Of a stretch of DNA of 7,443 bases, positions 1-5,701 are shown in pieces. The notes under the pieces were generated by a model. It did no database searches, was not told where the DNA came from, and worked only from the letters and a program-made list of their open reading frames with translations. Source of the DNA: a candidate division SR1 bacterium CG_4_9_14_3_um_filter_40_9 (lineage in GTDB: Bacteria; Patescibacteriota; Gracilibacteria; Absconditabacterales; Absconditicoccaceae). The DNA is taken from positions 1-7,443 of the forward strand of contig PFWQ01000009.1 of assembly GCA_002791215.1 (NCBI GenBank), read 5' to 3'. Made by a program: the position numbers and the translations under genes. Each line of letters starts with the position of its first letter. Within the stretch, counting starts at the first letter, position 1.

Positions 1-16
1 TATTCGCTAAATGTTT

Positions 17-86
17 GGATGCATATAGGTAGGGTCGAGAGCCCGCCCCGCTATCAGTTGTTGCGGGGTTCAGTCCCTCATCCCCG
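17..86. ncRNA. GC-rich structured segment, possible RNA gene end
   Basis: This patch is much richer in G+C than the surrounding AT-rich DNA, which in such genomes often marks structured RNA. GGATG (17-21) can pair with CATCC (79-83) and enclose two hairpins: GGG/CCC (32-34 with 42-44) and CCCCGC/GCGGGG (46-51 with 63-68). The segment GGGGTTCAGTCCC resembles a tRNA or tmRNA T-arm, but the loop has G where the nearly universal A58 should be. I cannot find D and anticodon arms or an encoded CCA. It could be the 3' part of a tmRNA-like or other RNA whose body lies left of the window, a degenerate tRNA, or a terminator structure. The strand is undecided and the family is not recognised. Confidence 0.25.
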
Positions 87-140
87 AAATTTATAAAAAA
101 ATCGCTTGCAATTGTTCCCGAGATATGTAAATATTGCTCG

Positions 141-168
141 TTGTCAATTAATAAAAGTTAAAAATACT
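141..168 (+). promoter_or_regulatory. Weak sigma70-like promoter candidate for tuf
   Basis: TTGTCA (141-146) differs from the -35 consensus at one base. AATACT (163-168) follows after 16 bases and matches the -10 consensus at four of six positions. It lies about 200 bases before the tuf start, which would leave a long leader. The DNA here is AT-rich and chance matches are common; TTGCAA at 106-111 with TAAATA at 128-133 is a competing pair. There is no strong promoter in this leader by eye. Confidence 0.2.
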
Positions 169-256
169 GCGCTAAAATCCTTACAAGTACAATGGTCTTC
201 ACTAGGAAAACTAATTATTTGTAAGCAAGGTTTCGGTTAGTCAAATGTGTAGGTGT

Positions 257-297
257 AGCCTCCTTCAAAAATCCATATTTATTTTTGATTGAAGGCT
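257..297 (+). promoter_or_regulatory. Hairpin in the tuf leader
   Basis: AGCC (257-260) and TTCAAAAAT (264-272) can pair with ATTTTT (281-286), TTGAA (289-293) and GGCT (294-297), with bulges at 261-263 and 287-288. The resulting stem-loop lies about 80 bases upstream of the tuf ATG and is not followed by a run of T, so it does not look like a simple terminator. It could be a leader structure, an mRNA-stabilising element or a repeat copy. I find no known riboswitch motif in the rest of 1-378. Confidence 0.35.
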
Positions 298-378
298 ATA
301 TATCTATCATTTCGTCCGAAATGAAAATTTTGTGTTAAATCAAAAGTATCCTATTTTAATTTTTAAATATTAGTTATT

Positions 379-1560
379 ATGGCTAACAAAATTCACGTTA
401 ATGTTGGAACCATCGGTCACGTAGATCATGGAAAGACTACATTGACTGCGGCTATTACTGCTGTATGTGCTACAAAAGGCTGGGCAAAGTATACCGCTTA
501 TGACCAGATTGATAATGCCCCAGAAGAAAAGGCAAGAGGTATCACTATCAACACAAGACACGTTGAATACGAAACTGAGACTAGACACTATGCTCATATC
601 GATTGCCCAGGACACGCTGATTATGTAAAGAATATGATCGTAGGAGCTGCCCAGATGGATGGAGCGATTCTCGTCGTTGCTGGTACAGACTGACCAATGC
701 CTCAGACTAGAGAACATGTGCTTTTAGCTAAACAAGTAAATGTGCCAAAAATTATCGTTTTCTTGAACAAATGTGACATGGTCGAAGACAAAGACATGTT
801 GGATCTTGTAGAAGAAGAAGTAAGAGATCTTCTTAAAAAACAAGGATATGGACTAGATGCTCCAGTTCCTATCATCAGAGGATCAGCCCTTAAAGCTGTA
901 GAAAAACCTACAGATGCAGAAGGAGATGCAAAATGTATCCGGGAATTGCTTAATGCATTGGATACATATATCCCAGTTCCTGTAAGGGATGTCGAAAAAC
1001 CATTCTTGATGCCAGTAGAAGATGTCTTCTCTATCAAAGGTAGAGGGACAGTCGCTACAGGAAGAATTGAGAGAGGTATCATCAAGATGAACGACGAAGT
1101 CGAAATTCTCGGTCTTGGTGCAGAGCCAAAAAAAACTGTTATTACTGGAGTAGAGATGTTTCACAAATCATTTGATAAAGCTGAAGCAGGTATGAATATC
1201 GGATTGCTTCTTAGGGGTATTGAAAAAGATCAGATAGAAAGAGGACAGGTTGTCTGCAAACCAGGCACTGTCAAAGCTCACAAAAAATTTGAGGCTGAAG
1301 TATATGTATTGAAGAAGGAAGAGGGTGGAAGACACACTCCTTTCATGACAGGATACAGGCCACAATTTTTCTTGAGAACAACTGATGTCACTGGATCTAT
1401 CACGCTTAAAGCCGGTACAGAAATGATCATGCCTGGAGACAATGCAAAAATCGATGTCGAACTTATCTATCCCGTAGCTATGGAAGACGGTTTGAGATTT
1501 GCTATCAGAGAAGGTGGAAGAACAGTCGGAGCAGGAGTTGTAATCAAAGTACTTGCATAA
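379..1560 (+). CDS. tuf: Elongation factor Tu (one in-frame UGA read as Gly)
   Basis: EF-Tu is the cytoplasmic GTPase that brings aminoacyl-tRNA to the ribosomal A site. The 393-residue product matches the family length (about 394). Visible GTPase motifs are GHVDHGKT (13-20), RGITI (53-57), DCPGH (75-79), NKCD (130-133) and SAL (169-171). The C-terminal end [13 protein letters not shown] is typical of domain 3. The single internal TGA (691-693) is residue 105 and falls at the glycine of the conserved [10 protein letters not shown] segment, so it reads as glycine. The other 36 glycines use GGN codons. The start gives the canonical N-terminus ([20 protein letters not shown]) and is preceded by AT-rich DNA without a Shine-Dalgarno sequence. 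The stop is TAA, followed by a terminator-like hairpin. Identity is certain. Confidence 0.99.
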
Positions 1561-1575
1561 TTTCTTAAATAATTT

Positions 1576-1656
1576 TTACTATTCAGTCACCCTCGCCTAG
1601 ATTGCCGCACTGCGTTCGCAATGACGGGCGGGGGAATCTAAATAGTAAGTTTTTTT
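1576..1656 (+). terminator. Intrinsic-terminator-like hairpin after tuf
   Basis: TTACTATT (1576-1583) pairs with AATAGTAA (1641-1648). Inside, CCCTCGCC (1590-1597) pairs fully with GGCGGGGG (1627-1634), with one G-T wobble, and ATTGC (1601-1605) pairs with GCAAT (1618-1622). Seven T's follow at 1650-1656. Stem plus T-run is the layout of a Rho-independent terminator. It ends 19 bases before rpsJ, too close for a normal promoter between them, so it may be leaky or act as an attenuator for the S10 operon. The core is a dispersed repeat that recurs near 5621-5660. Confidence 0.75.
1590..1634 (+). repeat. Palindromic repeat, copy 1
   Basis: The core reads ATTGCC, a variable spacer, then TTCGCAATGACGGG, flanked by C-rich and G-rich arms. 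The same arrangement recurs at 5621-5660 with different spacer and arm bases. Compensated differences in the arms (CCCTCGCC with GGCGGGGG here, CTCCCC with GGGGAG there) suggest that pairing is kept. The core resembles the CATTGCGA...GGCAAT palindromes scattered in intergenic DNA of many bacteria. Confidence 0.7.
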
Positions 1657-1675
1657 AACTATATTTTGTTATCAT

Positions 1676-2005
1676 ATGGCAGAAAAAGTGAAAAACACCA
1701 AAACCAAATTGAGAATCAAATTGAAGAGCTATGACATCAAAATGTTGGAAGCTTCTGTCGGTAAGGTCGTTGGTCTTTTGATTAAATCTGGGGCAGTTGT
1801 AAAAGGCCCTATCCCATTACCTAAAAAAAGAAAATTATATACCGTTCTGAGATCTAACTTTAAATTCAAGGATTCTAGGGAACAGTTTGAAAGAATGACC
1901 TATTCCAGGATGGTTGACGTCGTAGAGACCGGTGCAAAGACCATGGAATACCTTCAGAATTTGGCTATTCCGGTAGGAGTGATGGTTGATGTTAAAGTTT
2001 TCTAA
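1676..2005 (+). CDS. rpsJ: 30S ribosomal protein S10
   Basis: S10 sits in the head of the small subunit and in other bacteria also acts as NusE in antitermination. The 109-residue protein (E. coli 103) contains the family signatures LRIKLKSYD near residues 12-20, GPIPLPKKR near 44-52, and the C-terminal stretch ending in VDVKVF. It is the only protein gene in the window with no in-frame UGA, and it ends in TAA. The start is fixed by family length; no Shine-Dalgarno sequence precedes it (AT-rich sequence ending in ttatcat). It opens the S10 operon, 115 bases after tuf and just beyond the terminator-like hairpin. Confidence 0.98.
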   Translation: MAEKVKNTKTKLRIKLKSYDIKMLEASVGKVVGLLIKSGAVVKGPIPLPKKRKLYTVLRSNFKFKDSREQFERMTYSRMVDVVETGAKTMEYLQNLAIPVGVMVDVKVF

Positions 2006-2012
2006 TTCGGAG

Positions 2013-2033
2013 AGACAATTCATGAATTGGTCT
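2013..2033 (+). promoter_or_regulatory. Hairpin in the rpsJ-rplC gap
   Basis: CAATTCATGAATTG (2016-2029) is a perfect 14-base palindrome. AGA (2013-2015) and TCT (2031-2033) extend the stem across one bulged G. There is no T-run after it, so it does not look like a terminator. It could be an RNA processing or stability site, or a protein-binding palindrome. Confidence 0.4.
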
Positions 2034-2071
2034 GTACCATGATAAAATTTTAGACATTATATATGTATATC

Positions 2072-2680
2072 ATGAATAAAGGTGGATTGATGGTTACCAA
2101 AAAAGAAATGACAAAAGTCTGGGTGGAAGATAAATTTTTACCTGTTACTTTGGTGAAAGTGCTCCCTCAGGAGATCGTCAGATACAAGGATACAAGCAAA
2201 GATGGATATACTGCAGCTGTTATTGGAGTAGGTAAAAAGACTGCCAAGAAAACCAAGAAATGAGCTGACAAGACTGACTATGCTACTGTTACTGAAATGA
2301 AGGTTGATGAAGATTTCATCAAAGCTCATGAAGCAGGCAAAGTTCTTGATTCAGATTTATTGGTTTGACTCAAAGAAGTCACTGTCGTCGGAACTTCCAA
2401 AGGAAAAGGGTATCAAGGGCCAATGAAAAGACGACATATGCATGGAATGCCTGGTACTCATGGACATAAATTTGTAAGAGCTTGAGGATCAAAGGGTAAT
2501 AGAAAACCAAGAAGAGGATTTAAATGACATCCTCATGCAGGACGCATGTGAGGCGATCGTACCACTCTCAAACATATTCAGGTTTTGGATATTGTGAAGA
2601 AAGATAACGAACAATTGTTGGTTTTGAAAGGCTCATTACCAGGCGCATACAATGACACATTAAGATTACTTGTAGATTAA
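2072..2680 (+). CDS. rplC: 50S ribosomal protein L3 (five UGA glycines)
   Basis: L3 is an early assembly protein of the large subunit whose long loop reaches toward the peptidyl-transferase centre. The 202-residue product (E. coli 209) keeps DGYTAAVIGVGKK near the N-terminus, GTSKGKGYQGPMKR in the middle, and the loop region with GRMGGDRTT. UGA encodes residues 64, 99, 138, 152 and 160. Several align with family glycines, notably in the stretch equivalent to AGQMG of E. coli (here GRMGG). Three starts are possible: 2063, 2072 and 2090. I chose 2072 because MNKGGLMVTKKEMT aligns with the family's MKGLIGKKVGMT. However, AGGTGG (2080-2085) lies four bases before the ATG at 2090, so that start is a real alternative. 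It ends in TAA, 30 bases before rplD. Confidence 0.96.
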
Positions 2681-2710
2681 TAATTCTTTTTATGACATAT
2701 ATTTGAAACA

Positions 2711-3337
2711 ATGGCATATTCTATAGATATGTATGATAAAAGTGGTAAGGTGGTCGGACAAGTTTCATGTAATGAAGCTGTTTTTAACGACGAACTCGTT
2801 AATCCATCTTTGATCCACGAATATTATCTTTTACAGACTAGCAATGCGCGCAACAATATCGCTTGTGTAAAAGGCAAAGGTGAAGTTCAAGGTACCGGAA
2901 AGAAAATGTATAAGCAGAAAGGTACAGGATGAGCGAGAGCTGGCGGAAGAAGATCTCCTTCAAGAGTTTGAGGAGGAGTGGCTTTCGGTCCTAGAGGCAT
3001 AGAAAATTATGTCAAAGATATGCCAAAGAAAGCTAAAAAAATCGCATTAAATGGACTCTTGACTCTCAAAGCGAAAGATAAGGAACTTTGTGGATTAAAG
3101 GATGTAAAATTCGCTGGTCCAAAGACAAAAGAAGCTGCTACTATCATCAAAAATATGTGATTAGCCAACAAGAAAGTATTATTTGTCATAGATGCCAAAG
3201 ATGAAAACATCACTAAGTCATTCAGGAATCTTCCAAAAGTAAAATATCTTCTGGTCGATTACCTCAATCCATATGATCTTATGCATTCAGATAAGGTTGT
3301 ATTCTTGGAATCAGCGTTTAAAAAAATAAATAAGTAA
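2711..3337 (+). CDS. rplD: 50S ribosomal protein L4 (three UGA glycines)
   Basis: L4 binds 23S rRNA in early assembly and lines the exit tunnel. In E. coli it also represses the S10 operon. The 208-residue product (E. coli 201) carries the tunnel-loop signature KQKGTGGARAGGRRSP (about 68-83) followed by GGGVAFGPRG. UGA encodes residues 74 (in KGTGG), 87 (first G of GGGVAFG) and 150. With the standard code the gene would appear as separate pieces at 2711-2932 and 2978-3160. The start ATG is preceded by AT-rich sequence ending in ttgaaaca, with no Shine-Dalgarno sequence. It ends in TAA. The C-terminal part VEFLE-like (here VVFLESAFKKINK) fits the family. Confidence 0.97.
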
Positions 3338-3339
3338 TC

Positions 3340-3389
3340 GTTAAAAATTGTTAAAAGTTGTTAAAAATGGTTGAAAATTGTATTTAAAA
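3340..3389 (+). repeat. 10-base tandem repeat after rplD
   Basis: Four imperfect 10-base units, gttaaaaatt, gttaaaagtt, gttaaaaatg and gttgaaaatt, run back to back from 3340 to 3379. A degraded fifth unit may occupy 3380-3389. The array lies just after the rplD stop, in the 84-base gap before rplW. It is non-coding and its function is unknown; slippage is the simplest origin. Confidence 0.75.
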
Positions 3390-3394
3390 TTTAA

Positions 3395-3412
3395 CATTTA
3401 TCATTTAACATT
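3395..3412 (+). promoter_or_regulatory. CATTTAACATT-type element upstream of rplW
   Basis: CATTTATCATTTAACATT ends nine bases before the rplW ATG. Closely related strings sit at similar distances before rplB, rpsS and rpmC. A translation-initiation or mRNA-processing role is inferred from position only. Confidence 0.4.
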
Positions 3413-3421
3413 CATTGAAGG

Positions 3422-3763
3422 ATGACATATACACAGATCTTACAGAAAAGAGCAAAGAAAACTGCAAGTACTAAAGCAGTGAAGAAATTTTCCTTGTATG
3501 ACATTATACTATCCCCGTTAATCACGGAGAAAACACACAAACAGCAAGAATCTGAGAATAAATATTATTTCAGGGCCCATACCGATGCGAATAAGAATGA
3601 TATCAGAGAAGCTGTGCAACATCTTTACAAAGTTACTCCAAAAAAGATAAACATCGTCAATGTATGTTTCAAAGGAAGAAACAATAGGAAACTCGTGAGA
3701 TGAGCATATAAAAAAGCAATCGTAACCTTGGGGAAGAAAGACAAAATTGAATTAGGTTCATAA
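3422..3763 (+). CDS. rplW: 50S ribosomal protein L23 (one UGA glycine)
   Basis: L23 lies at the exit of the nascent-chain tunnel and is a docking site for trigger factor and SRP. The 113-residue product (E. coli 100) contains SPLITEKT (about 31-38), YYFRAHTDANKNDIREAV and the C-terminal AYKKAIVTL. UGA is residue 94, in RGAYKKAIVTL, where relatives have a glycine in the segment before WKKAYVTL. The ATG at 3422 gives a longer, basic N-terminal extension than usual. A GTG at 3479 would give the family length but has no ribosome-binding signal. GAAGG touches the ATG with no spacer. It ends in TAA, 83 bases before rplB. Confidence 0.96.
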
Positions 3764-3768
3764 CAGTT

Positions 3769-3793
3769 AACAACTAATAACTAACAACTAATA
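3769..3793 (+). repeat. 11-base direct repeat after rplW
   Basis: AACAACTAATA occurs at 3769-3779 and again at 3783-3793, a period of 14 bases. It starts six bases after the rplW stop. It is non-coding, with no known function. Confidence 0.65.
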
Positions 3794-3819
3794 GTGAAAA
3801 AGAATAATTTAAAATATAT

Positions 3820-3833
3820 CATTTAACATTTAA
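3820..3833 (+). promoter_or_regulatory. CATTTAACATTTAA element upstream of rplB
   Basis: CATTTAACATTTAA ends 13 bases before the rplB ATG and is nearly the same string as those preceding rplW and rpmC. AAGGA touches the start codon directly. Function is inferred from recurrence and position. Confidence 0.4.
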
Positions 3834-3846
3834 AATTATTTAAGGA

Positions 3847-4698
3847 ATGGCAGTAAAAACGTACAAACCTCATACACCTTCAAGACGTTTTATGATCGGA
3901 TATGATTTTAGCGATCTTACAAAAAATAAGAGACCAGAAAAATCTCTTACCAAATCATTGAAGAGTTCATGAGGAAGGAATAATACGTGAAGGATCACTT
4001 CCAGATTCATGGGGAACGGGCACAAAAAACTTTATAGGATCATCGATTTCAAATGATATGATAAGGTTGATATCCCTGCTAAAGTAGCATCTGTAGAATA
4101 TGATCCATACAGAACAGGCAGGATTGCATTGCTCAATTTCGCAGATGGAGAAAAAAGATATGTACTTGCATGGAAAAGTGTAGCTGTGGGAGACAAGATT
4201 CTTTATGGCAAGGATGCTTCTATCCAACCAGGAAATAGGAAACAACTCAAAGATATCCCAGAATGAGTGAATGTCTTCAACGTGGAAGTCACTCCATTCA
4301 GCGAAGGGAAATTAATCAAATCCGCATGATCTTATGCTACTATCGTCGGTAAAGATGAAGCTACCAATTTGATCTTCCTCAAACTTTCGTCATGAGAAGT
4401 AAGGAAATTCAATCAAAATTGTCGAGCGACTATGGGTGAGATAGGAAATGATCAACACCAAAATGTAGTCATCGGTAAAGCTGGAAGACAAAGACGGCTC
4501 GGCATCAAACCGCATATTCTTGGAAAGAGCATGAACCCAGTCGATCACCCGCATGGAGGATGAGAATGACACACAGAAGTCGGACTCAAGAAATGACCGA
4601 AATCATTCAGCGGAAAAGTTGTTGCTCCTGGAATCAAAACGAGAAAAAAGAAAAAATGGTCTACTAAATTTATTGTGAATAAGAGAACTAAGAACTAG
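3847..4698 (+). CDS. rplB: 50S ribosomal protein L2 (nine UGA glycines)
   Basis: L2 is one of the most conserved large-subunit proteins, needed for subunit association and close to the peptidyl-transferase centre. The 283-residue product (family about 275) starts [14 protein letters not shown] and has [23 protein letters not shown]-like [15 protein letters not shown], the C-terminal [13 protein letters not shown] (about 230-242) and the basic tail. UGA encodes residues 42, 48, 70, 140, 161, 183, 239, 241 and 250, so 9 of 31 glycines. HPHGGGEG uses GGA, GGA, UGA, GAA, UGA, a clear proof of the assignment. Residues in TSRFMGNGH differ from the usual TSRHRGGGH. Residue 70 is normally Arg or Lys. 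The gene ends in TAG. Confidence 0.98.
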
Positions 4699-4707
4699 AA
4701 CATAGAT

Positions 4708-4753
4708 TATAGAATATAGAGCATAGACAATTTTCTATCTTCTATCATCTATA
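4708..4753 (+). promoter_or_regulatory. Long segmented hairpin between rplB and rpsS
   Basis: Three stem blocks pair in order, separated by symmetric small internal loops: TATAGA (4708-4713) with TCTATA (4748-4753), ATAG (4716-4719) with CTAT (4742-4745), and ATAGA (4723-4727) with TCTAT (4734-4738). The terminal loop is caattt. The left arm is purine-rich with repeated ATAG, the right arm is its complement. No T-run follows. It could be an RNA processing or stability structure; function unknown. Confidence 0.6.
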
Positions 4754-4771
4754 CGTCTCTCATCTATCAAA

Positions 4772-4790
4772 ATTTATCATTTAAAATTTA
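4772..4790 (+). promoter_or_regulatory. CATTTAA-type element upstream of rpsS
   Basis: ATTTATCATTTAAAATTTA ends nine bases before the rpsS ATG. Its first 13 bases are the same as part of the element before rplW. AGAGG follows directly against the ATG. Role inferred from recurrence and position. Confidence 0.35.
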
Positions 4791-4799
4791 CTTAAGAGG

Positions 4800-5057
4800 A
4801 TGGCAAGATCACTAAAAAAATGATTCTATGTGAACGAAAAAATCATGATCAAAGTGAAGAAAATGACTTCATGAGGTGAAAAGAAAGTAATCAAGATATG
4901 GGATAGGGCATGTCACATCATTCCAGATATGATTTGATTTACTTTTGCTGTGCACAATGGTAAGCAATTTATTAGCGTGTACGTGACAGAAGATATGATC
5001 TGACATAAATTCGGAGAGTTCGTCCCTACGAGAACATTCAGAGGACACCCATTTTAG
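4800..5057 (+). CDS. rpsS: 30S ribosomal protein S19 (four UGA glycines)
   Basis: S19 sits in the head of the small subunit, contacts S13 and the A-site finger region, and binds 16S rRNA. The 85-residue product (E. coli 92) begins MARSLKKGFYV, matching the family's PRSLKKGPF. It also has [25 protein letters not shown] in two consecutive parts and ends HKFGEFVPTRTFRGHPF, close to the family GEFAPTRTFRGH. UGA encodes residues 8 (KKG), 25, 46 (MIG) and 68 (MIGHKFGEF). All but residue 25 coincide with well-conserved glycines. AGAGG abuts the ATG without a spacer. It ends in TAG, 57 bases before rplV. Confidence 0.98.
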
Positions 5058-5114
5058 TCGAAAGTAGAAAGCACCTAGTACAAAGTAAATTTAAATTATT
5101 ATATATTTATAGAG

Positions 5115-5495
5115 ATGAATAAAAGTCTGACTGCTACATTAAAATATGCTTTGACATCTGACAAAAAAATGTCATTGATGGCAAAATTGATAAAGGGGAA
5201 AAATGTCGAAGACGCTTTAAACACCTTGGCTGTTTTGCCGAAAAAAGCAGCAAAAATATTGCTTAAGGTCGTCAAATCAGCGTATAGCAATGCAAAAAAC
5301 GCCTGAGAAGCCAAAGATTTCGCTATCAAAGAAATCAAAGTATGAGCAGGTCCGAAGATAAAGAGAGTCAGATTCTCTTCTAGATCTAGAGTCAGTCACT
5401 ACGAAAAATCTAGATGCTTCGTACAAGTTGTGTTAGTCGAGAATGCTCCAAAAATTAAGAAGGTCGCAAAAGTCGCGCCGAAAAAATCGGTATAG
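5115..5495 (+). CDS. rplV: 50S ribosomal protein L22 (two UGA glycines)
   Basis: L22 spans the large subunit, and its beta-hairpin lines the exit tunnel. The 126-residue product is longer than E. coli L22 (110) because of a Lys/Ala/Val-rich tail. Recognisable parts are the N-terminal helix region with KLIKGKNVEDALNTL, the KVVKSAYSNAKNAGEA helix, and GPKIKRVRFSSRSR, which corresponds to the hairpin GP.LKR.RPRARGR. UGA encodes residues 64 (NAGEA) and 77. The motif TATAGAG lies against the ATG, with AGAG as the only purine signal. The gene ends in TAG. Downstream, a Lys/Ala-rich stretch in another frame looks like the rest of its tail. Confidence 0.95.
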
Positions 5496-5499
5496 TATC

Positions 5500-5543
5500 G
5501 ACATCATGAAAACTTTCGTTTTACTTCAGGTTTTCATTGTGTC
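5500..5543 (+). repeat. Inverted-repeat hairpin just past the rplV stop
   Basis: ATGAAAAC (5506-5513) pairs with GTTTTCAT (5530-5537), extended by GACA (5500-5503) with TGTC (5540-5543) across two-base mismatches. The loop is 16 bases. It has no T-run. It lies between the present rplV stop and a fragment that reads like the lost L22 tail, so it could be a small inserted element. Confidence 0.55.
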
Positions 5544-5551
5544 TCAACTAA

Positions 5552-5611
5552 AATAAAAAATCCGAAAAAACTGTTAAAGCTCCAAAAGCTAAGAAAGTCG
5601 AGAAGAAATAA
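5552..5611 (+). pseudogene. Probable severed C-terminal tail of L22
   Basis: In the frame of base 5552 this stretch reads NKKSEKTVKAPKAKKVEKK and then TAA (5609-5611). Its composition is the same Lys/Ala/Val/Pro mix as the L22 tail ending at 5492 (APKIKKVAKVAPKKSV). It is in a different frame from rplV, has no start codon, and is separated from it by the hairpin at 5500-5543. The best reading is a former L22 tail cut off by a small insertion or indel. It could also be chance, since it is only 19 codons long. Confidence 0.45.
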
Positions 5612-5620
5612 ACAAATCTC

Positions 5621-5660
5621 CTCCCCAAATTGCCACATTTCATTCGCAATGACGGGGGAG
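5621..5660 (+). repeat. Palindromic repeat, copy 2
   Basis: CTCCCC (5621-5626) pairs with GGGGAG (5655-5660), and ATTGC (5629-5633) with GCAAT (5646-5650). The core ATTGCC...TTCGCAATGACGGG matches copy 1 at 1590-1634, whereas the middle bases differ. No T-run follows, so this copy is not a terminator by layout. It sits about 40 bases before rpsC. Confidence 0.7.
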
Positions 5661-5701
5661 TCCAAACTAATGAGAAAATTTTATTTGGTTCAAAAGTAAT
5701 T

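Noticed and set aside
15..87. A complete tRNA gene near the left edge
   Set aside because: The length is about right and a T-arm-like sequence is present. But acceptor pairing is only five bases, no D or anticodon arm can be drawn, and the T-loop lacks A58.
691..693. UGA in tuf as selenocysteine or a programmed frameshift
   Set aside because: There is no SECIS-like need, the site is a glycine in EF-Tu, and 33 further UGAs occur across the operon. One sense reassignment explains all of them.
5552..5611. A separate small gene encoding the KSEKTVKAPKAKK stretch
   Set aside because: No start codon or ribosome-binding signal lies in frame after the TAA at 5549-5551. The L22-tail explanation is simpler.
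5630..5701. Upstream in-frame ATG start for S3 at 5630
   Set aside because: It would add residues encoded by the palindromic repeat. The ATG at 5702 gives the canonical MGQKVNPIG start.
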